Source: Termitomyces sp. T153 (taxonomy: Eukaryota > Basidiomycota > Agaricomycetes > Agaricales > Lyophyllaceae). From it: 64,000 bases of DNA. This document shows positions 44,749 through 55,287 of this stretch, in pieces. Every line of letters begins with the position of its first letter. The stretch's first letter is position 1. The notes beneath the pieces are model-generated. The model had not been told where the DNA came from, made no database searches, and worked only from the letters and a program-made list of their open reading frames with translations. The position numbers and the translations under genes were made by a program. The DNA lies in the NCBI GenBank assembly GCA_018296165.2, contig JACKQL020000077.1, positions 124,001-188,000 of the forward strand, read 5' to 3'.

Positions 44749-44761
44749 AGTTTTGATATTA
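44749..44761 (-). promoter_or_regulatory. Self-priming PBS (largest family A copy)
   Basis: The minus strand reads TAATATCAAAACT directly after the LTR. It matches the complement of the start-site block in its own LTR (plus 46,510-46,522, TAATATCAAGACT) at 12 of 13 positions; the one difference is a G-to-A transition. Confidence 0.7.
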
Positions 44762-47007
44762 TGTCAGGTTCCACTGACCATGGGGGCTCAGCTACACTGG
44801 GCAAGTCCTTACTAGGCAGACACAATGTCCTGCACTTATAACCTAGTGTTCTGGGGATGGTCCAGACTTCAGGTACTTGCAAGGAAAAGTTTGGGGGAGT
44901 GGTCTGAGCAAGTCCAGGGTGGTTCAGGGAAGTCTAAGACCAAGTATATTGAACATTGGACTTGGGTAAGTGTCAGGTACAAGTCTGTAAGTGAGTGTAT
45001 GGGCTGCAGGATAAGCAGAGGCTTTGCAAGTGATGGGAGCAGAGCTAGAGTTTGATGAGGGATCAATCAAGAGTGATGGGTTCTGGGGCCAAGCATAGGG
45101 CAAGGTTCAGAGTCATTGTAAGAATGTTTGAAGGTTTGTGTCAGGTTCCACTGACCCCGGGGGCTCAGCTGCACTGGGCGAGTCCTTACTAGGCGGGCGT
45201 GATGCCCCTGCATTGGTAACCAAACACTCAAAGATGTTCCGGGTCCGGGTGGGTTGCGCGGGTAGTTGGGGAGATGTGATCCAGACAGATCCGGGAAGGT
45301 CCGGAGAAGTCAGATTGTGGGGAAATGAGACGGTCTTGGCGGGGTTCAGGCAGAAGGCCGTACGGGAGATTTGCGGAAGCAAGGGAGTAGGTGGCTGTGT
45401 GATCAATGGGGACGGAGCCGGGGTTTGATGGGAGATCATTTGGAGCTGATGGAGTCCGGGACCGAGCGAAGAGTGAGGTTCGGACTTGGTAAAGGAGTGT
45501 CGGGGTTCGTAATCGTAATCGCGGAGTTCGTGAGGTCGTTAGGGTTGGTGAAGACTTGGGCACAATGGTCTGACGGAGTCACCAAGACAGCGTCGGACGA
45601 GACAATATGGAACAGGAGTAGATTCGAGTGGAGATACGAAACGATAACAAGAACGATAACGAAATGGAGACAAGACAAGACTGGGAGACTGAGATAAGAC
45701 CTGGAGACTGAGATAAGACCGGGAGACTGAGAGTAAGGAGAATGGGACACGAAACACAAAACACAAAAAGGAAACAATCAGACCATAGGTAACGTTAAGC
45801 AATATCAAGACTAGAGTACGAAGAGCTACTCAATGACTTATATACTGACTACCGGAGGACTTCGGGGTACGTCGGCTGTGGCGGCGGGGCTTGGCGGGGC
45901 TTGACGGAGTGGGCGGGTGTCGGTTGTGATCGAAGATCGTGCCGCACTGATGCGTTGATGGGATCATTGGAGAACGCGGGTTGCCCCAAGGTTGTCGTGA
46001 TACTCCAGAATAGGTCGGAGGAAGCAGGGTGTTGAGTTAATGATGGGTGGCGAAGATCAGGAATAGCGGGGGTGGTTCTCGGGGTTCGGGAAGCCCAGGG
46101 TAAGTGTCAGTGGCTGCGGGGCAGGCACCGAAGTTGGCCAGGGGGCCGTCGGAGTTAGCCGGGGAGGCGTCGGAGTTAGCCGAAGTAGGCGCGGGGCATG
46201 GGCGGAAGTTCGGCGGAGCGTTGGGGGTCCTTTTGGGGGTTCGGGGTTTTGATGGACGATGTGCGGGGTTTCGGGGAACGGGTCGTGACAGTTTGTAGCA
46301 TGTGCATAGAGTTTGTAATGATGTCAGAGATGAAAGGAACTTAGAAATGATAATAAAACAGAGATGGACAAGACAAGACAAAGTTGAGATGAGATGAGAT
46401 GGAACTGAGAAAGAGATAGATTCAAGACTAAAAATAGAGACAGAGACAAGACTGGGAAATGTAACAGAAAGAAACATGAAACACAGGAAACCAAGTAAAG
46501 CAGGTAAGGTAATATCAAGACTAAGGTAACAGATGCTACTCTACATCTTATATACTAACTACTGGACCTCTTCCAGGGACTGAGAACACAACAGCAGGGG
46601 TTGTCAGAGCTGTGCAGGGTTGATGGGTGTTAGTTCTGATTGGGGGGCAGGCTGCAGTGATATTCTAATGGGATTTGATAGGAGTGCAGTCCATCCCACA
46701 ATTATCAAGGAACTCCAGAAGGGTCATGGAGGCCATGGAGGCAGTTTAATAATTTATGCCTGGGCCAGGGGGAGTGTCAGAGGGTTGGGGGCCTCATAAG
46801 TAAGAGGGGGAGCTGAGGAGGCATGCAGGAGGTGTGCTGGGATCTGCCAGGAGGTTATCAGGGTTTGCCAAGGAAGTGCTGGAGTTAGTTGGGACAGGCA
46901 CTGTGGGTTAATGAAGGCTGGAGTAAGTTGAGAGAAGCGTTGGAGAAAGCTCCAGGGAGGTGGAGTGTTTTGGGGAAGGTCCAGAGGTCCGGGAGTGGGT
47001 CATGACA
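44762..47007 (-). mobile_element. Family A 5' LTR, split by a younger solo LTR
   Basis: TGTCAGGTTCC at 44,762 and GGGTCATGACA at 47,007. Without the nested LTR and one copy of its duplication the length is 1,089 bp, normal for the family. This LTR is CpG-poor while the insert is CpG-rich. Confidence 0.9.
45139..46290 (-). mobile_element. Solo LTR, family A, young, nested in an older LTR (TSD GTTTG)
   Basis: 1,152 bp, TGTCAGGTTCC ... GGGTCGTGACA, with perfect duplications GTTTG at 45,134-45,138 and 46,291-46,295. It is very rich in CpG. TATATAAG (minus, about 45,845-45,838) and the start-site block (45,812-45,800, one mismatch) are present. Confidence 0.95.
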
Positions 47008-47514
47008 GTCATGTTGTATTAAAAAACATTGCAAGGCATGAAAAACAGTGTCCACTGAATTGTGTTTGGCCTTTTTCATATGTGCAGGCTATCTGGCATG
47101 TTTCACACATAGTCAAAAGATGATATATATTTATCAAAGTTGTCTACTATAATTTTACTGGAAAAAACCTGTTCCAAGTGCAAAAAACAGCCAAGTTACC
47201 CAAAAAGGAAGGTGCTTGGTCAGCAACTGATAAATTTTACTTAGCACAATCCAAAGTCATTGCATATATGAGCAACACAGCCACTGTCCCAGGAGTTGTC
47301 CCATATATTATAGATTGTACAGTTGTTTTTCATGCTTCTGAAGCCTCTAAAGCATCACACCTGACCTAGAGAGTTCCCCAGACTTATTTTCTTTGGATCT
47401 CCCTCTGCCAGGTGAGTAGTCATGTCTGTAGACACTGTACAATACTGAATAGACTTTGGATTTCCCTCTGCCAGTTGTGTGAATGAGCCACAGCCTCTAG
47501 AGGTTGCCCTTACA
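47008..47514 (+). mobile_element. Family B LTR fragment and flanking decayed DNA
   Basis: From about 47,310 to 47,514 the sequence matches the last ~210 bp of the family B LTR (CATGCTTCTGAAGCCTCTAA ... GAGGTTGCCCTTACA). The part before it (47,008-47,300) is AT-rich and unassigned. A plus ORF at 47,178-47,369 spans the junction and is not considered a gene. Confidence 0.6.
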
Positions 47515-47908
47515 TCCATAGAACTTGTAAGCTAGCATCATTACTCCATATCCTATAAATTAGAAGTCCTCAAATCTAATTGTGCTTAACAATATTAACA
47601 ACAACATCCAGGATGTTTTCTGCTTATATAAGGAGTGTCAGTTCCTAGTATTGTCTACTTTATTATTGTAACTCAATTAATAGTAATCCTTCTATAGTTT
47701 CATCAAGAACACTCAAAGATATCTTTGATTTGATTGAGTCATTTCCTATTATGTTAACATTGAGCTCAAAATATTGTTTGTTTGCACCAAATAATAAGAT
47801 TCTTATAATGCAAAGCACATAAGTGACAACAGCAGAATTGGAACCTGTTTACATCTGCTGCTATGACATGGCTATACATTCAAAACATACATAGAAGGAA
47901 ACATATAC
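47515..47908. other. Spacer between mobile DNA and host genes
   Basis: AT-rich spacer of about 390 bp. GCTTATATAAGGAGTGTC (about 47,622-47,639) looks like a TATA box but no gene follows. I see no coding region. Confidence 0.4.
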
Positions 47909-47997
47909 CGACGCCAGCAGGATTTGAACCTGCGCCCTCAAAGAGGAACAGATTATCAAGTTCGAATCTGTCGCCGTAACCACTTGGCTATAGCGCC
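47909..47997 (-). tRNA. tRNA-Ser(CGA) with a short intron
   Basis: The minus strand folds as a class II tRNA: acceptor stem GGCGCTA/TGGCGTC with discriminator G (typical of Ser), D stem GCC/GGC, anticodon stem ACAGA/TCTGT, long variable arm (CCTC TTT GAGG) and T arm GCAGG TTCAAAT CCTGC. The 14 nt between the anticodon stems (TTCGAA, then CTTGATA, then A) give anticodon CGA with a 7-nt intron after position 37, the standard eukaryotic place. The mature length would be 82 nt before CCA addition. The exact intron borders are inferred from loop size. Confidence 0.9.
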
Positions 47998-48527
47998 TCT
48001 TTGAGGATCGACTCAATATACTATCATCTCATTGAAATTGGCTAAACCTCAGCCCATTTTCGTCAGGTTCAACACGAGCAGACCTGCGAGAATTGAAGCA
48101 GCGGTACGTTCTGCTCATGGATTAGATGTCAATGACCAATACCTCGCCGGCGACGACATCGCTGAAGGAATGATCAATTCATTTGGAAGTATAAATAAGT
48201 TTCTCGTTCGCTTTCGCGGCTCGCCTTCAGAGGAGTTTGAAAACTACTCACCTCGATACAGTTTTGTATAGTCATTTGGAGTCGTCTACTTCCAATTCAT
48301 TGCCCTACGTTTATTCTCTTCGAATTCATTGCTACCCACAAGGCCAGTGGTGTATGATTCGTTAGCATTTCTTCTCACGCTAACGTTCGACTTCATTCGA
48401 TGGAGTCCAAGAAAGAATTAACCTCTCGAGTAAGAACAAGAAGAAATCGTTTAAAAGCGTCTTTCGCGTACATTCTTCGGGGCGAGGACGAGACGAACAA
48501 GATATGTAGGGAATGGCCAAAACTTTC

Positions 48528-49102
48528 TCAGACAATCGAACCTACTACATCCCCAATCTCCGTCTCGACTTGATCAACATCGTTCTCAATGGTCTGGACC
48601 GTATCACCCAGATCCAAGTCTTCAATGCACGATTCGCACGCCGCAGGCTGGCAACACCCAGAGTTGGCATTGTAGAACCGTGGCCCGAAGAACTAAATAC
48701 TTACGAAATTGACCCCAGCGTTAATGGCGCCGGTGAGGCATACACCATCAGTAGTGAGATCTAGCACATAATATGTGTGGAGCATACAGAGGAGAACTGA
48801 ATTCGACTTACTGGCACCTTCTTCAGCAGCAGCTTCAACACATGCTACCACTAAAGACAAACAGATTCAGACCCATGTTTTCATTGATATATCAAATATA
48901 GAATATGGGACAGACCCGTAGGAGCGAGGGCAGCAACACAAGCTATAGTTTGATATAATTAGGTTGGTAACATATTCAAGCAGAAACCGAACATACCACC
49001 AATATCGCACGCAGAGCGCATGTAAAAATGGCCAGAGGGAAGAGCGACGACAGTATGTATCATTACAAAAATACTGATTACAATGGCAAAGACGAATTGC
49101 AT
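48528..49102 (-). CDS. Small secreted Cys-rich protein, resembling fungal calcium-binding (CBP-like) proteins
   Basis: Five exons: 49,102-48,997, 48,942-48,916, 48,850-48,812, 48,760-48,705 and 48,647-48,528. All introns are GT-AG and 51-65 nt long. The joined frame is 348 nt, 115 residues, with no stop. Residues 1-20 (MQFVFAIVISIFVMIHTVVA) form a clear signal peptide. The mature part has CDIGACVAAL, PTVVACVEAA, DGVCLTGAIN and NFPAACESC, a spacing of cysteines and Ala-rich helices that I associate with the fungal calcium-binding domain family (Histoplasma CBP1-like) found as secreted proteins in many fungi. The tail (DLDLGDTVQT to the end) is acidic. The family name is from memory, so function (effector or extracellular binding protein) is inferred. 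It lies between the tRNA and the BTB gene. Confidence 0.7.
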
Positions 49103-49138
49103 CTCGAAGAATCACGAGTGGGAGATAGTCGGTTTTCA

Positions 49139-49208
49139 AGAAGGGTTGTAAGTTGGATTACGAGAAGTATTGTAAGTTGGATTTCAGGAAGGATTGTAAG
49201 TCTTGACC
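49139..49208. repeat. Three 24-bp tandem units upstream of the secreted-protein gene
   Basis: Units at 49,139-49,162, 49,163-49,186 and 49,187-49,208 share (A/G)GAAG(G/T)(G/A)TTGTAAGTTGGATT. They end 37 bp from the start codon of the minus-strand gene, so they lie in its 5' leader or promoter. Confidence 0.75.
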
Positions 49209-49930
49209 AAAGGTCGGGAAAACGAAAGCGATGGACAGGCGAGCATATCCTTTCGAAACTTGGGATTATTTAACGTTTTCTAAATTGCAGCCATCATGAT
49301 GAAGTGGAGACACCAGTGGACATGATAGATGCAACCACACATTTCCGACGTGATCTTGAATAGATCAACAGCTGCTTGACTCTGGAGGCATTTATCACCT
49401 CCAAGAGCAAAAGTAGAGGTAGGGTAGTATTGACTGAGAGATCTGACCTTGGACACAAAAAGCCACCTTGCAATGTGATTGTGATTGTTGGGCTCGACCG
49501 TTGCCTGTCTTTTTGAACTTCAAGCGTCTTCCAGTCAAAAAGTGTTGGTATCTGCCAGCTGCTATCCTTGGAAATGCCACAAGAGTGTCAGCCTCCTGTC
49601 TCAGTTGTATATTTGATCGCAAGGTGCGTATGTCACTTTGGGTCCGGGGCAACTGTCACTAGGGTATGGATGGAAGGATGTTTATGTAATGCCGGCAAGG
49701 CCACTTTGGACTAAGGGGGTGAGGCCGTACAGCTAAGTACGGCAGTTATGAAGATCGGATCTGTAACTGAGGAGAACTGGTCTTGATAAGATCTAGAGAT
49801 AAGGATGTGACCATGAGGCAACTCGGACGGGACGACTTTTTGCCCCGATCCTTGTAATGGAATTTCTGTCGATGGGATCGACAGGTGCGTTTTCTGGAAG
49901 CTATGCATAATATTCGTCTTGATCACTACA
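49209..49930. other. Intergenic; upstream exon of the BTB gene probably here
   Basis: No confident coding frame. The BTB reading frame is closed by a TGA just before 49,932 and that position follows a CTACAG acceptor, so a short 5' exon with the start codon should lie in this stretch. ATGAAGATCGGATCT followed by GTAACTG (about 49,748) is phase-compatible but would need an intron of about 170 nt. I could not decide. Confidence 0.4.
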
Positions 49931-49931
49931 G

Positions 49932-51020
49932 GAAGATGGGCTCTACAATGCTGCGGTAAAACATCCTGTCTTCTGGTTCAACGACGGCTCTATCGTTCTT
50001 CACGTTGAAAATCAGGCCTTCAAAGTGCACAGGACGCTGCTTTCGCGCCATTCACGCTTCTTCGCTGAAACCGATCCCTCCGCTAATATGAATGACCGTT
50101 ACGATCTTTCGTTAGACTCATATATTTCTGTTGATCAAAGTCGGAATGTTCGAGCCAGGGACGTTGAGGTCTTGTTAGAGCACCTCTACCATGACGCGTG
50201 AGTCTCAAAGACAATACGGAGAACTTCTTTTCGAAATGGACGTGCAGCTCTCTGCTTTCAGAAGACGAAATTCCTCGATTAGCTGCTGCTCTGCGAGTGT
50301 CCAGCCCTAAACAGCTTGATTTTCCGTCGATACATGCCCTAACAATGAAACGCTTGATTTCAGTTATACCAACAAAATACTCGCCCGGATTCCTCCCTGA
50401 TGATCCCGAGGAGGCGTTGGAGCTGGCTACCGAATATGAATTACCTTTGGTGAGTTGATATTGCTTTGTAAAGAATTGACCCTGTGATTGATGTCTCCGC
50501 AACGAATTGGCAGATGCGGAAAGCCTTATACTACCATTTCGTGACATCCCCAAGTTCTTATTTCGATGCAATTTCTTATCATACTCAATCCCTCGGTGAC
50601 TCGCCTCCACTGTCTGAAGCTGATTCAGACACAGTCAAACACGAAGCGGCCAATCAACCAAGGCGTCCACTCTCTCAGACTGATGCCAAACTTTGCGCGC
50701 AGCTTATGGAACGAATCATTGAACATTTCACGCCCGTCCTCTTTACGCCTGCGACAACCCCACACATGGCATGTACCAACGTATTTGCGGATACTTGGAT
50801 GTCCTTGGTGATACAGCCGGCCATTGAGGACAATGGAGTCTACAAGCCTCTCGAAACGCTAGAGCGTATCAAAAGCATCGATTGGGCAGATGCAGGTTTG
50901 TGTGCGGCATGTGTGAAGGAAAAGAACGAAGAGTGGACTCAGGAACAGCAGCATATCTGGAATACAATGGATACTTGGCTCGGTCTGGAGACAGGACAAA
51001 TGATTCCTGTGTCTATGTAG
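49932..51020 (+). CDS. BTB/POZ domain protein (5' exon not resolved)
   Basis: Three exons seen: 49,932-50,197, 50,248-50,449 and 50,514-51,020. Introns are 50,198-50,247 and 50,450-50,513, GT-AG. The frame gives at least 324 residues. The BTB start reads HPVFWFNDGSIVLHVENQAF, then KVHRTLLSRHSRFF and ARDVEVLLEHLYH. After it come DEIPRLAAALRVSSPKQLDF and EEALELATEYELPLMRKALY, the layout of the many mushroom BTB proteins with a long C-terminal helical region. CX2C (CAACV) occurs near the end. Such proteins usually mediate dimerisation or act as CUL3 adaptors; the actual partner is unknown. Confidence 0.8.
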
Positions 51021-51288
51021 ACTGATTAAGATCGCTTTGAAAATTTCAACGTGGTCGGATCTTCACCACTGCACAGGAATAAGCATTCTACTCTCATCTT
51101 TCATACCGAGCTCTCCTTGTTTGGCTCTCAGCTGTCCAAAGTTATATGTCATATGATTTCAATCAAGCTGACATTGGAAGCTTGAAAGCGAGAAGAATAA
51201 TTACCGACGGTTGACCAAGCAGACTGATCGATTATAAACAAGTTCTTAGTAAACTCCCTTATTGTAAATGAGAAGCGTCTAGATATGA

Positions 51289-52366
51289 TTAGAGAATGTT
51301 TGTGCGGCTCCAAACCTTCCGTTGGTAAGTTAGAATGACGGGTATAAAATCAAGTAATCCAAAGTCTGGCCAATAGGTATCTATGAAGTGAATCTGAGTA
51401 TCTTCACAACACTGCAAAGTAATCAGTTGTCGGGCAAATAAAACCTCATGAGCGCGAAACTCGCCTGCCAGAGGAGGTAGTCACTCAAGCGTTTTACGCC
51501 GCTAGTACGTACCAAAACGTCCAGCGGTGGGCTGCCACCCAGCGACGTTAGCAGCTGGCGATCTATGTCATCCTCCGTGATTACTCTGTGGGTTAGACCA
51601 GGTAAATATCATTTCAGAATCGACATGATCACAACGAACCGATCATCGTTCGAGGCAATAGAATTCCGGACGCAAGATTGGACAGCCAACGTTATTTCAT
51701 AACGAGAGGCGTACGGCATGTGAAGGTTGAATATTGCACTATAATGGTGTCAATCATTCGATGGCTGGTCAACAACAGCAACGAACACATTATTATGGCG
51801 TGTCATGCGCTCTGCCCTGCGTACTGCCTTCTGAACCGATGCTGGGAGTAGCCCTACATTTCCCACGACATTCATTCGGACACCATATTGATTCAGAAGG
51901 TCGCTGCAGAAATCAGTTACACTTGAGATAGGAGCATTCATGTCGAGAGCTAACCCATGCGAAGCAATTTCTATGAGTTTCTCTTCTGCTAGGCTCATCA
52001 ACGCCGCGACTTCATCCTCTGGCCGATTGAAGTTATCAATCGCAAATGCGAATACTGACACGCATTTTATGTTCAGTCGATAGCAGATTTCTAGCATCTG
52101 TGGACATTCGAATATTCAGGGTACGGGTGGTTCTTGGATCTATGCGTATAAGAAATCACACTGACCCTCCGTAGAACTAAGAAGCCTTCTTTGTGACCTT
52201 CCTGGACTCTTCTTTGGTGACTTCTCGCATACCGTCTGTTTCCATCCATAATAAACGCAACATGTCTCGGAGTAGGTCCAGCAACAATGACAGTAAGCAG
52301 GATTCGTTGCGCCTTCTCGACGAGTTTGTTTTTGAGCCACCGTAAGGCTTTGCGGAGTCCGAGCAT
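51289..52366 (-). CDS. cis-Prenyltransferase (dehydrodolichyl diphosphate synthase, RER2/SRT1-like)
   Basis: Adds isopentenyl units in cis to farnesyl diphosphate to make the dolichol backbone used for protein glycosylation at the ER. Five exons: 52,366-52,166, 52,097-51,787, 51,738-51,640, 51,585-51,465 and 51,411-51,289; 855 nt, 284 residues, no stop. Family motifs in order: PRHVAFIMDGNRRYAR (catalytic Asp region, residues ~34-49), EGHKEGF, CVSVFAFAIDNFNRP, DDIDRQLLTS, LDVLVRTSGVKRLSDYLLWQ and FIDTYWPDFGLLDFIPVIL. An N-terminal basic helix precedes the domain, as usual for the membrane-bound eukaryotic enzymes. The last intron (51,464-51,412) begins GC, not GT. The catalytic and RXG-type C-terminal motifs fit the active homomeric subunit rather than the NgBR/NUS1 type. 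It is divergent from COG6 with 116 bp between start codons. Confidence 0.88.
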
Positions 52367-52482
52367 TTTGGAAATGCTGAATACGTATCCGTGGGAATGT
52401 ATTCATTTCTCCATTTGTCATGTGACGGAACTAAATACTTACTTGTGTTTCCGCATCCTATGCTATATATCACTAACACAGT
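52367..52482. promoter_or_regulatory. Shared divergent promoter
   Basis: Only 116 bp separate the start codons of the cis-prenyltransferase (minus) and COG6 (plus). Both make proteins of the secretory pathway. TATATCAC near 52,466 is the only TATA-like string. The core elements cannot be assigned by eye. Confidence 0.5.
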
Positions 52483-55195
52483 ATGGCTGCTGTGAAACCT
52501 TCAACATCCATTCTATCGCGTAGCTCGACTTCAAGCTCTCTAGCTTCAGAGAGCAGGCTGTCAACTGCTCCCCAGGTCAAAAATCCAGTCTCTGTACGGC
52601 TTTACAAAGTCTTGAGCAGCAATTTCGACGACAATGCGACCAAAGAGGCCTTAAAGACCCTCTCAGATCTCTATGTGACCTTAAAAGCTGAAGAACACAA
52701 CGAGAAAAGCTCTTTATCATCACACGAAGATGTCGAGAACGAAGGTCACGAGGATATGATACGTCAACCTGCTGTAGTTGCACTTGATGAAGCGGTACCT
52801 GGAGAATCGGCGGCTCAGGCTCGCCGACATATGCGCAAAGATATGGAGAACAAGCTCAGACAAGGTAGCGAGCAATTCTTGGAGGCGTTTGGGGATGTGG
52901 ATCAAGTGTGTGAGTCCATTATAGGTGTAGTCAGTAGGTGATTGATTGTCGTGCAGAAATTGGACCAATTGCAGCAACATATCAGTGCCATGCGGTTAAG
53001 TTGTGATGAGGCAGAAAACCAATTCCTGCTGACCACGGACTCAAGCAAAATTCTGCTTGAGCGGGCCGGTAGCCTCAGGCAAGAGAGGTATGCGAATCAT
53101 AGTAATCGTTCCGTTAGATTATCGAACGCTTCCTCAGACAGGATGTCGAAAACAAAAAATCCGTCGTCACAGCTTTTCTAGCTCGGTATACCCTCACAGA
53201 ACAGGAGAACGAGGCTATCATTTCACGGGATGAACCTGTTGGACCTATTTTCTTCGCTGCCATGGATAGAACAGAGGCCATTCGAGACGATTGTCGAAGT
53301 CTTATGTCAGGGGAGGATGGACCGATGCAGGCCGGGTGAGTGATGCAACTTACTCTTCAGGATCAATCTCTCATTATTTGATTTAGTATAGATATCATGG
53401 CGTCAACCTCTTCAAGCCTGGAGCAAGGTTACGAGAAGATTGTCCGTTGGTGCTCTCATGAGTTTCGGCAAAAAGGACGTGAGCTTCACTTTGAAGTTAC
53501 TGCTACAATGCGAGAAGCCGTCAAGCGATTACGAAAACGTCCTGAGCTGTTGACGTCAGTCGTGTCGTTCTTTCTATCTGCATTCCATACTCATACCCAT
53601 CTTTGCTCAGAGAAGTCCTCAGCATCTTATCTCAGACTCGCCAGACAACATTAATGTCTTCCTTTACAACCGCACTGACAAGAGGAGGACCTTCGGGTTT
53701 GCCACGCCCCATTGAACTTCATGCCCATGACCCGCTTCGATACATCGGAGATATATTTGCATGGGTTCATCAGGCCGTAGCGGCAGAGCGTGAACTTCTC
53801 GAAACGCTATTCCAGGCAGCAAACCACAGGCGCATGGTTGGCAGTGTTCGTATATTTGATGGGAAGAGTGAGGAGGAAGACTGGATTCAAGAGCTCATGG
53901 ATCTCTGCGTCGAGAAGTTGTGTATGCCTCTCAAGGTGTCCAAGATTATCAGATACGTTGTTAATTGATTACTTACCTTACCCCTTTCTTCCTAGGTTCG
54001 GGTACAGCAAACCATCCGCTCCCAAGAAAGTAGCATTATCTCGTATAAGATCGCTAATCTCATGCAATTCTACATGCTGACTATACGACGTACAATCGGA
54101 AATGACGCCCTTCTGTCGAAGACTCTACTTCAGTGAGTTCTCCGCTTTATTCTGCTCATATACATGATTGATTGGCCGACAGGGTCACAGACATTGCTTA
54201 TTCAGTATTCTACGAGTCCATATCGATGCAAGGTCGATTGCTATCTCACGTGCAGCTTGTGAGTCCACTTTATTCCATGGATGCCTCATCTATCTTCATC
54301 GCGATCATCGAAGGAAAATAATGATGTGTCTCTAACGCCTCCCCTCGCAATTTTGGACCATATTCAAATATTACGGGAGATTATGAATGTTTATCAATCC
54401 TCGCTTATCGAAGACGATGAAAGCGGACAAGCTGCTGGTTTTGAGAAAATCTTGGATATTATGGTCGATCCCGCGATTGAAATGATCACTAGATCGAACA
54501 AGGAGCCATCACGCCTTGGAACGAAGTGGGATCAGCCTATCTATGCCCTTAATTGCCTGTGTTATATAAAGGTTCGTTCTATAACGGTACCCGCAACGTA
54601 CTTCTTACCCTTCCCAGACTGCCTTGGAATCGTTTTCATTCACGCGAGAAAAGGAAGCATCTATTAATGCTCTGATCGATGAACGAGTATCCTCACTGAT
54701 AGAAGAACATGTCCGTGTACCACTTTGTTCTACTTTCAAACCTCATATCCAGTCAGTATGTGAATATCATGGTCGATGCACACATCCACCAAGTCGCAGC
54801 AATATGTGCCAACCGCCCCACAAATGTAAAAGTCTCTTCCATCTGTTTGTTTCCTACTCAAACTCGTTCAGGAACCTCTATCACGAATCCCTTTGATGCA
54901 ACCTTCCGAGCTGCAAGTCACACTGCGGAACTTTTCACTCTGGCTATCTAGTCCAGATGTCGTTCAATCACCGCGGCTGTCGCAACTCACAGTGCAACAC
55001 CTTCATGCTAAGATTCATCAGACTGCACTTGAACGAATGGTTCGTGCATACGGCTTGATTTGTGAAGAAGTTAAGAGGCCCGAGAACAAGTATGAGGCGG
55101 CATCGACGTTATTAGGCAGTGAGAGACCTTTCGGTCAAATCCATCTGCTTCGTCAGATACTTGGAATTACTGATGAGTATGGGGAGGTGGCATGA
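52483..55195 (+). CDS. COG6: Conserved oligomeric Golgi complex subunit 6 (COG6)
   Basis: Subunit of the COG tethering complex that guides retrograde vesicles within the Golgi. Eleven exons fit one open frame: 52,483-52,905; 52,957-53,087; 53,138-53,335; 53,387-53,554; 53,611-53,935; 53,996-54,132; 54,183-54,258; 54,314-54,571; 54,618-54,710; 54,757-54,825; 54,872-55,195 (2,202 nt, 733 residues). All introns are GT-AG and short. Recognisable are NPVSVRLYKVLSSNFDD near the N-terminus, a coiled-coil region (KLDQLQQHISAMRLSCDEAE), SVVTAFLARYTLTEQENEAI, LEQGYEKIVRWCSHEFR, DPLRYIGDIFAWVHQAVAAE, LDHIQILREIMNVYQSSLIE and the C-terminal SERPFGQIHLLRQILGI. Length and motif order match the family. The annotation rests on these motifs. 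Confidence 0.9.
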
Positions 55196-55287
55196 GCTGG
55201 CACGAGTCATGTCTCGACATCAGCATCATTATAAGGCACAGGAGATAATCTAACGATCATAGACGCTTATATGATTACGCAACAAAA

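Larger units (their letters stand above)
37942..47007 (-). mobile_element. Family A chromovirus-like element, largest copy, 3' truncated
   Basis: Minus-strand element: 5' LTR (47,007-44,762, carrying a nested solo LTR), PBS, gag (from 44,729, split by a family B solo LTR), zinc knuckle, protease, RT, RNase H, integrase and the beginning of a chromodomain, where it is cut at 37,942. The order and the chromodomain place it with chromoviruses (Ty3/gypsy, Tf1/sushi-like). It is CpG-depleted and inactive. Confidence 0.85.

Noticed and set aside
47178..47369. 63-codon plus-strand ORF
   Set aside because: It crosses the start of the family B LTR fragment and has no recognisable feature.
48032..48271. 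79-codon plus-strand frame next to the tRNA
   Set aside because: It begins at TTG with no ATG at the N-terminus and no splice partner could be found. It might be part of a gene but cannot be supported.
48513..48764. 83-codon plus-strand ORF (MAKTFSDN...)
   Set aside because: It is antisense to exons 4 and 5 of the secreted-protein gene, whose spliced frame has a signal peptide and family-like cysteines.
50083..50610. 175-codon minus-strand ORF
   Set aside because: It lies opposite the BTB exons and introns. The plus strand has clear BTB motifs and splice sites.
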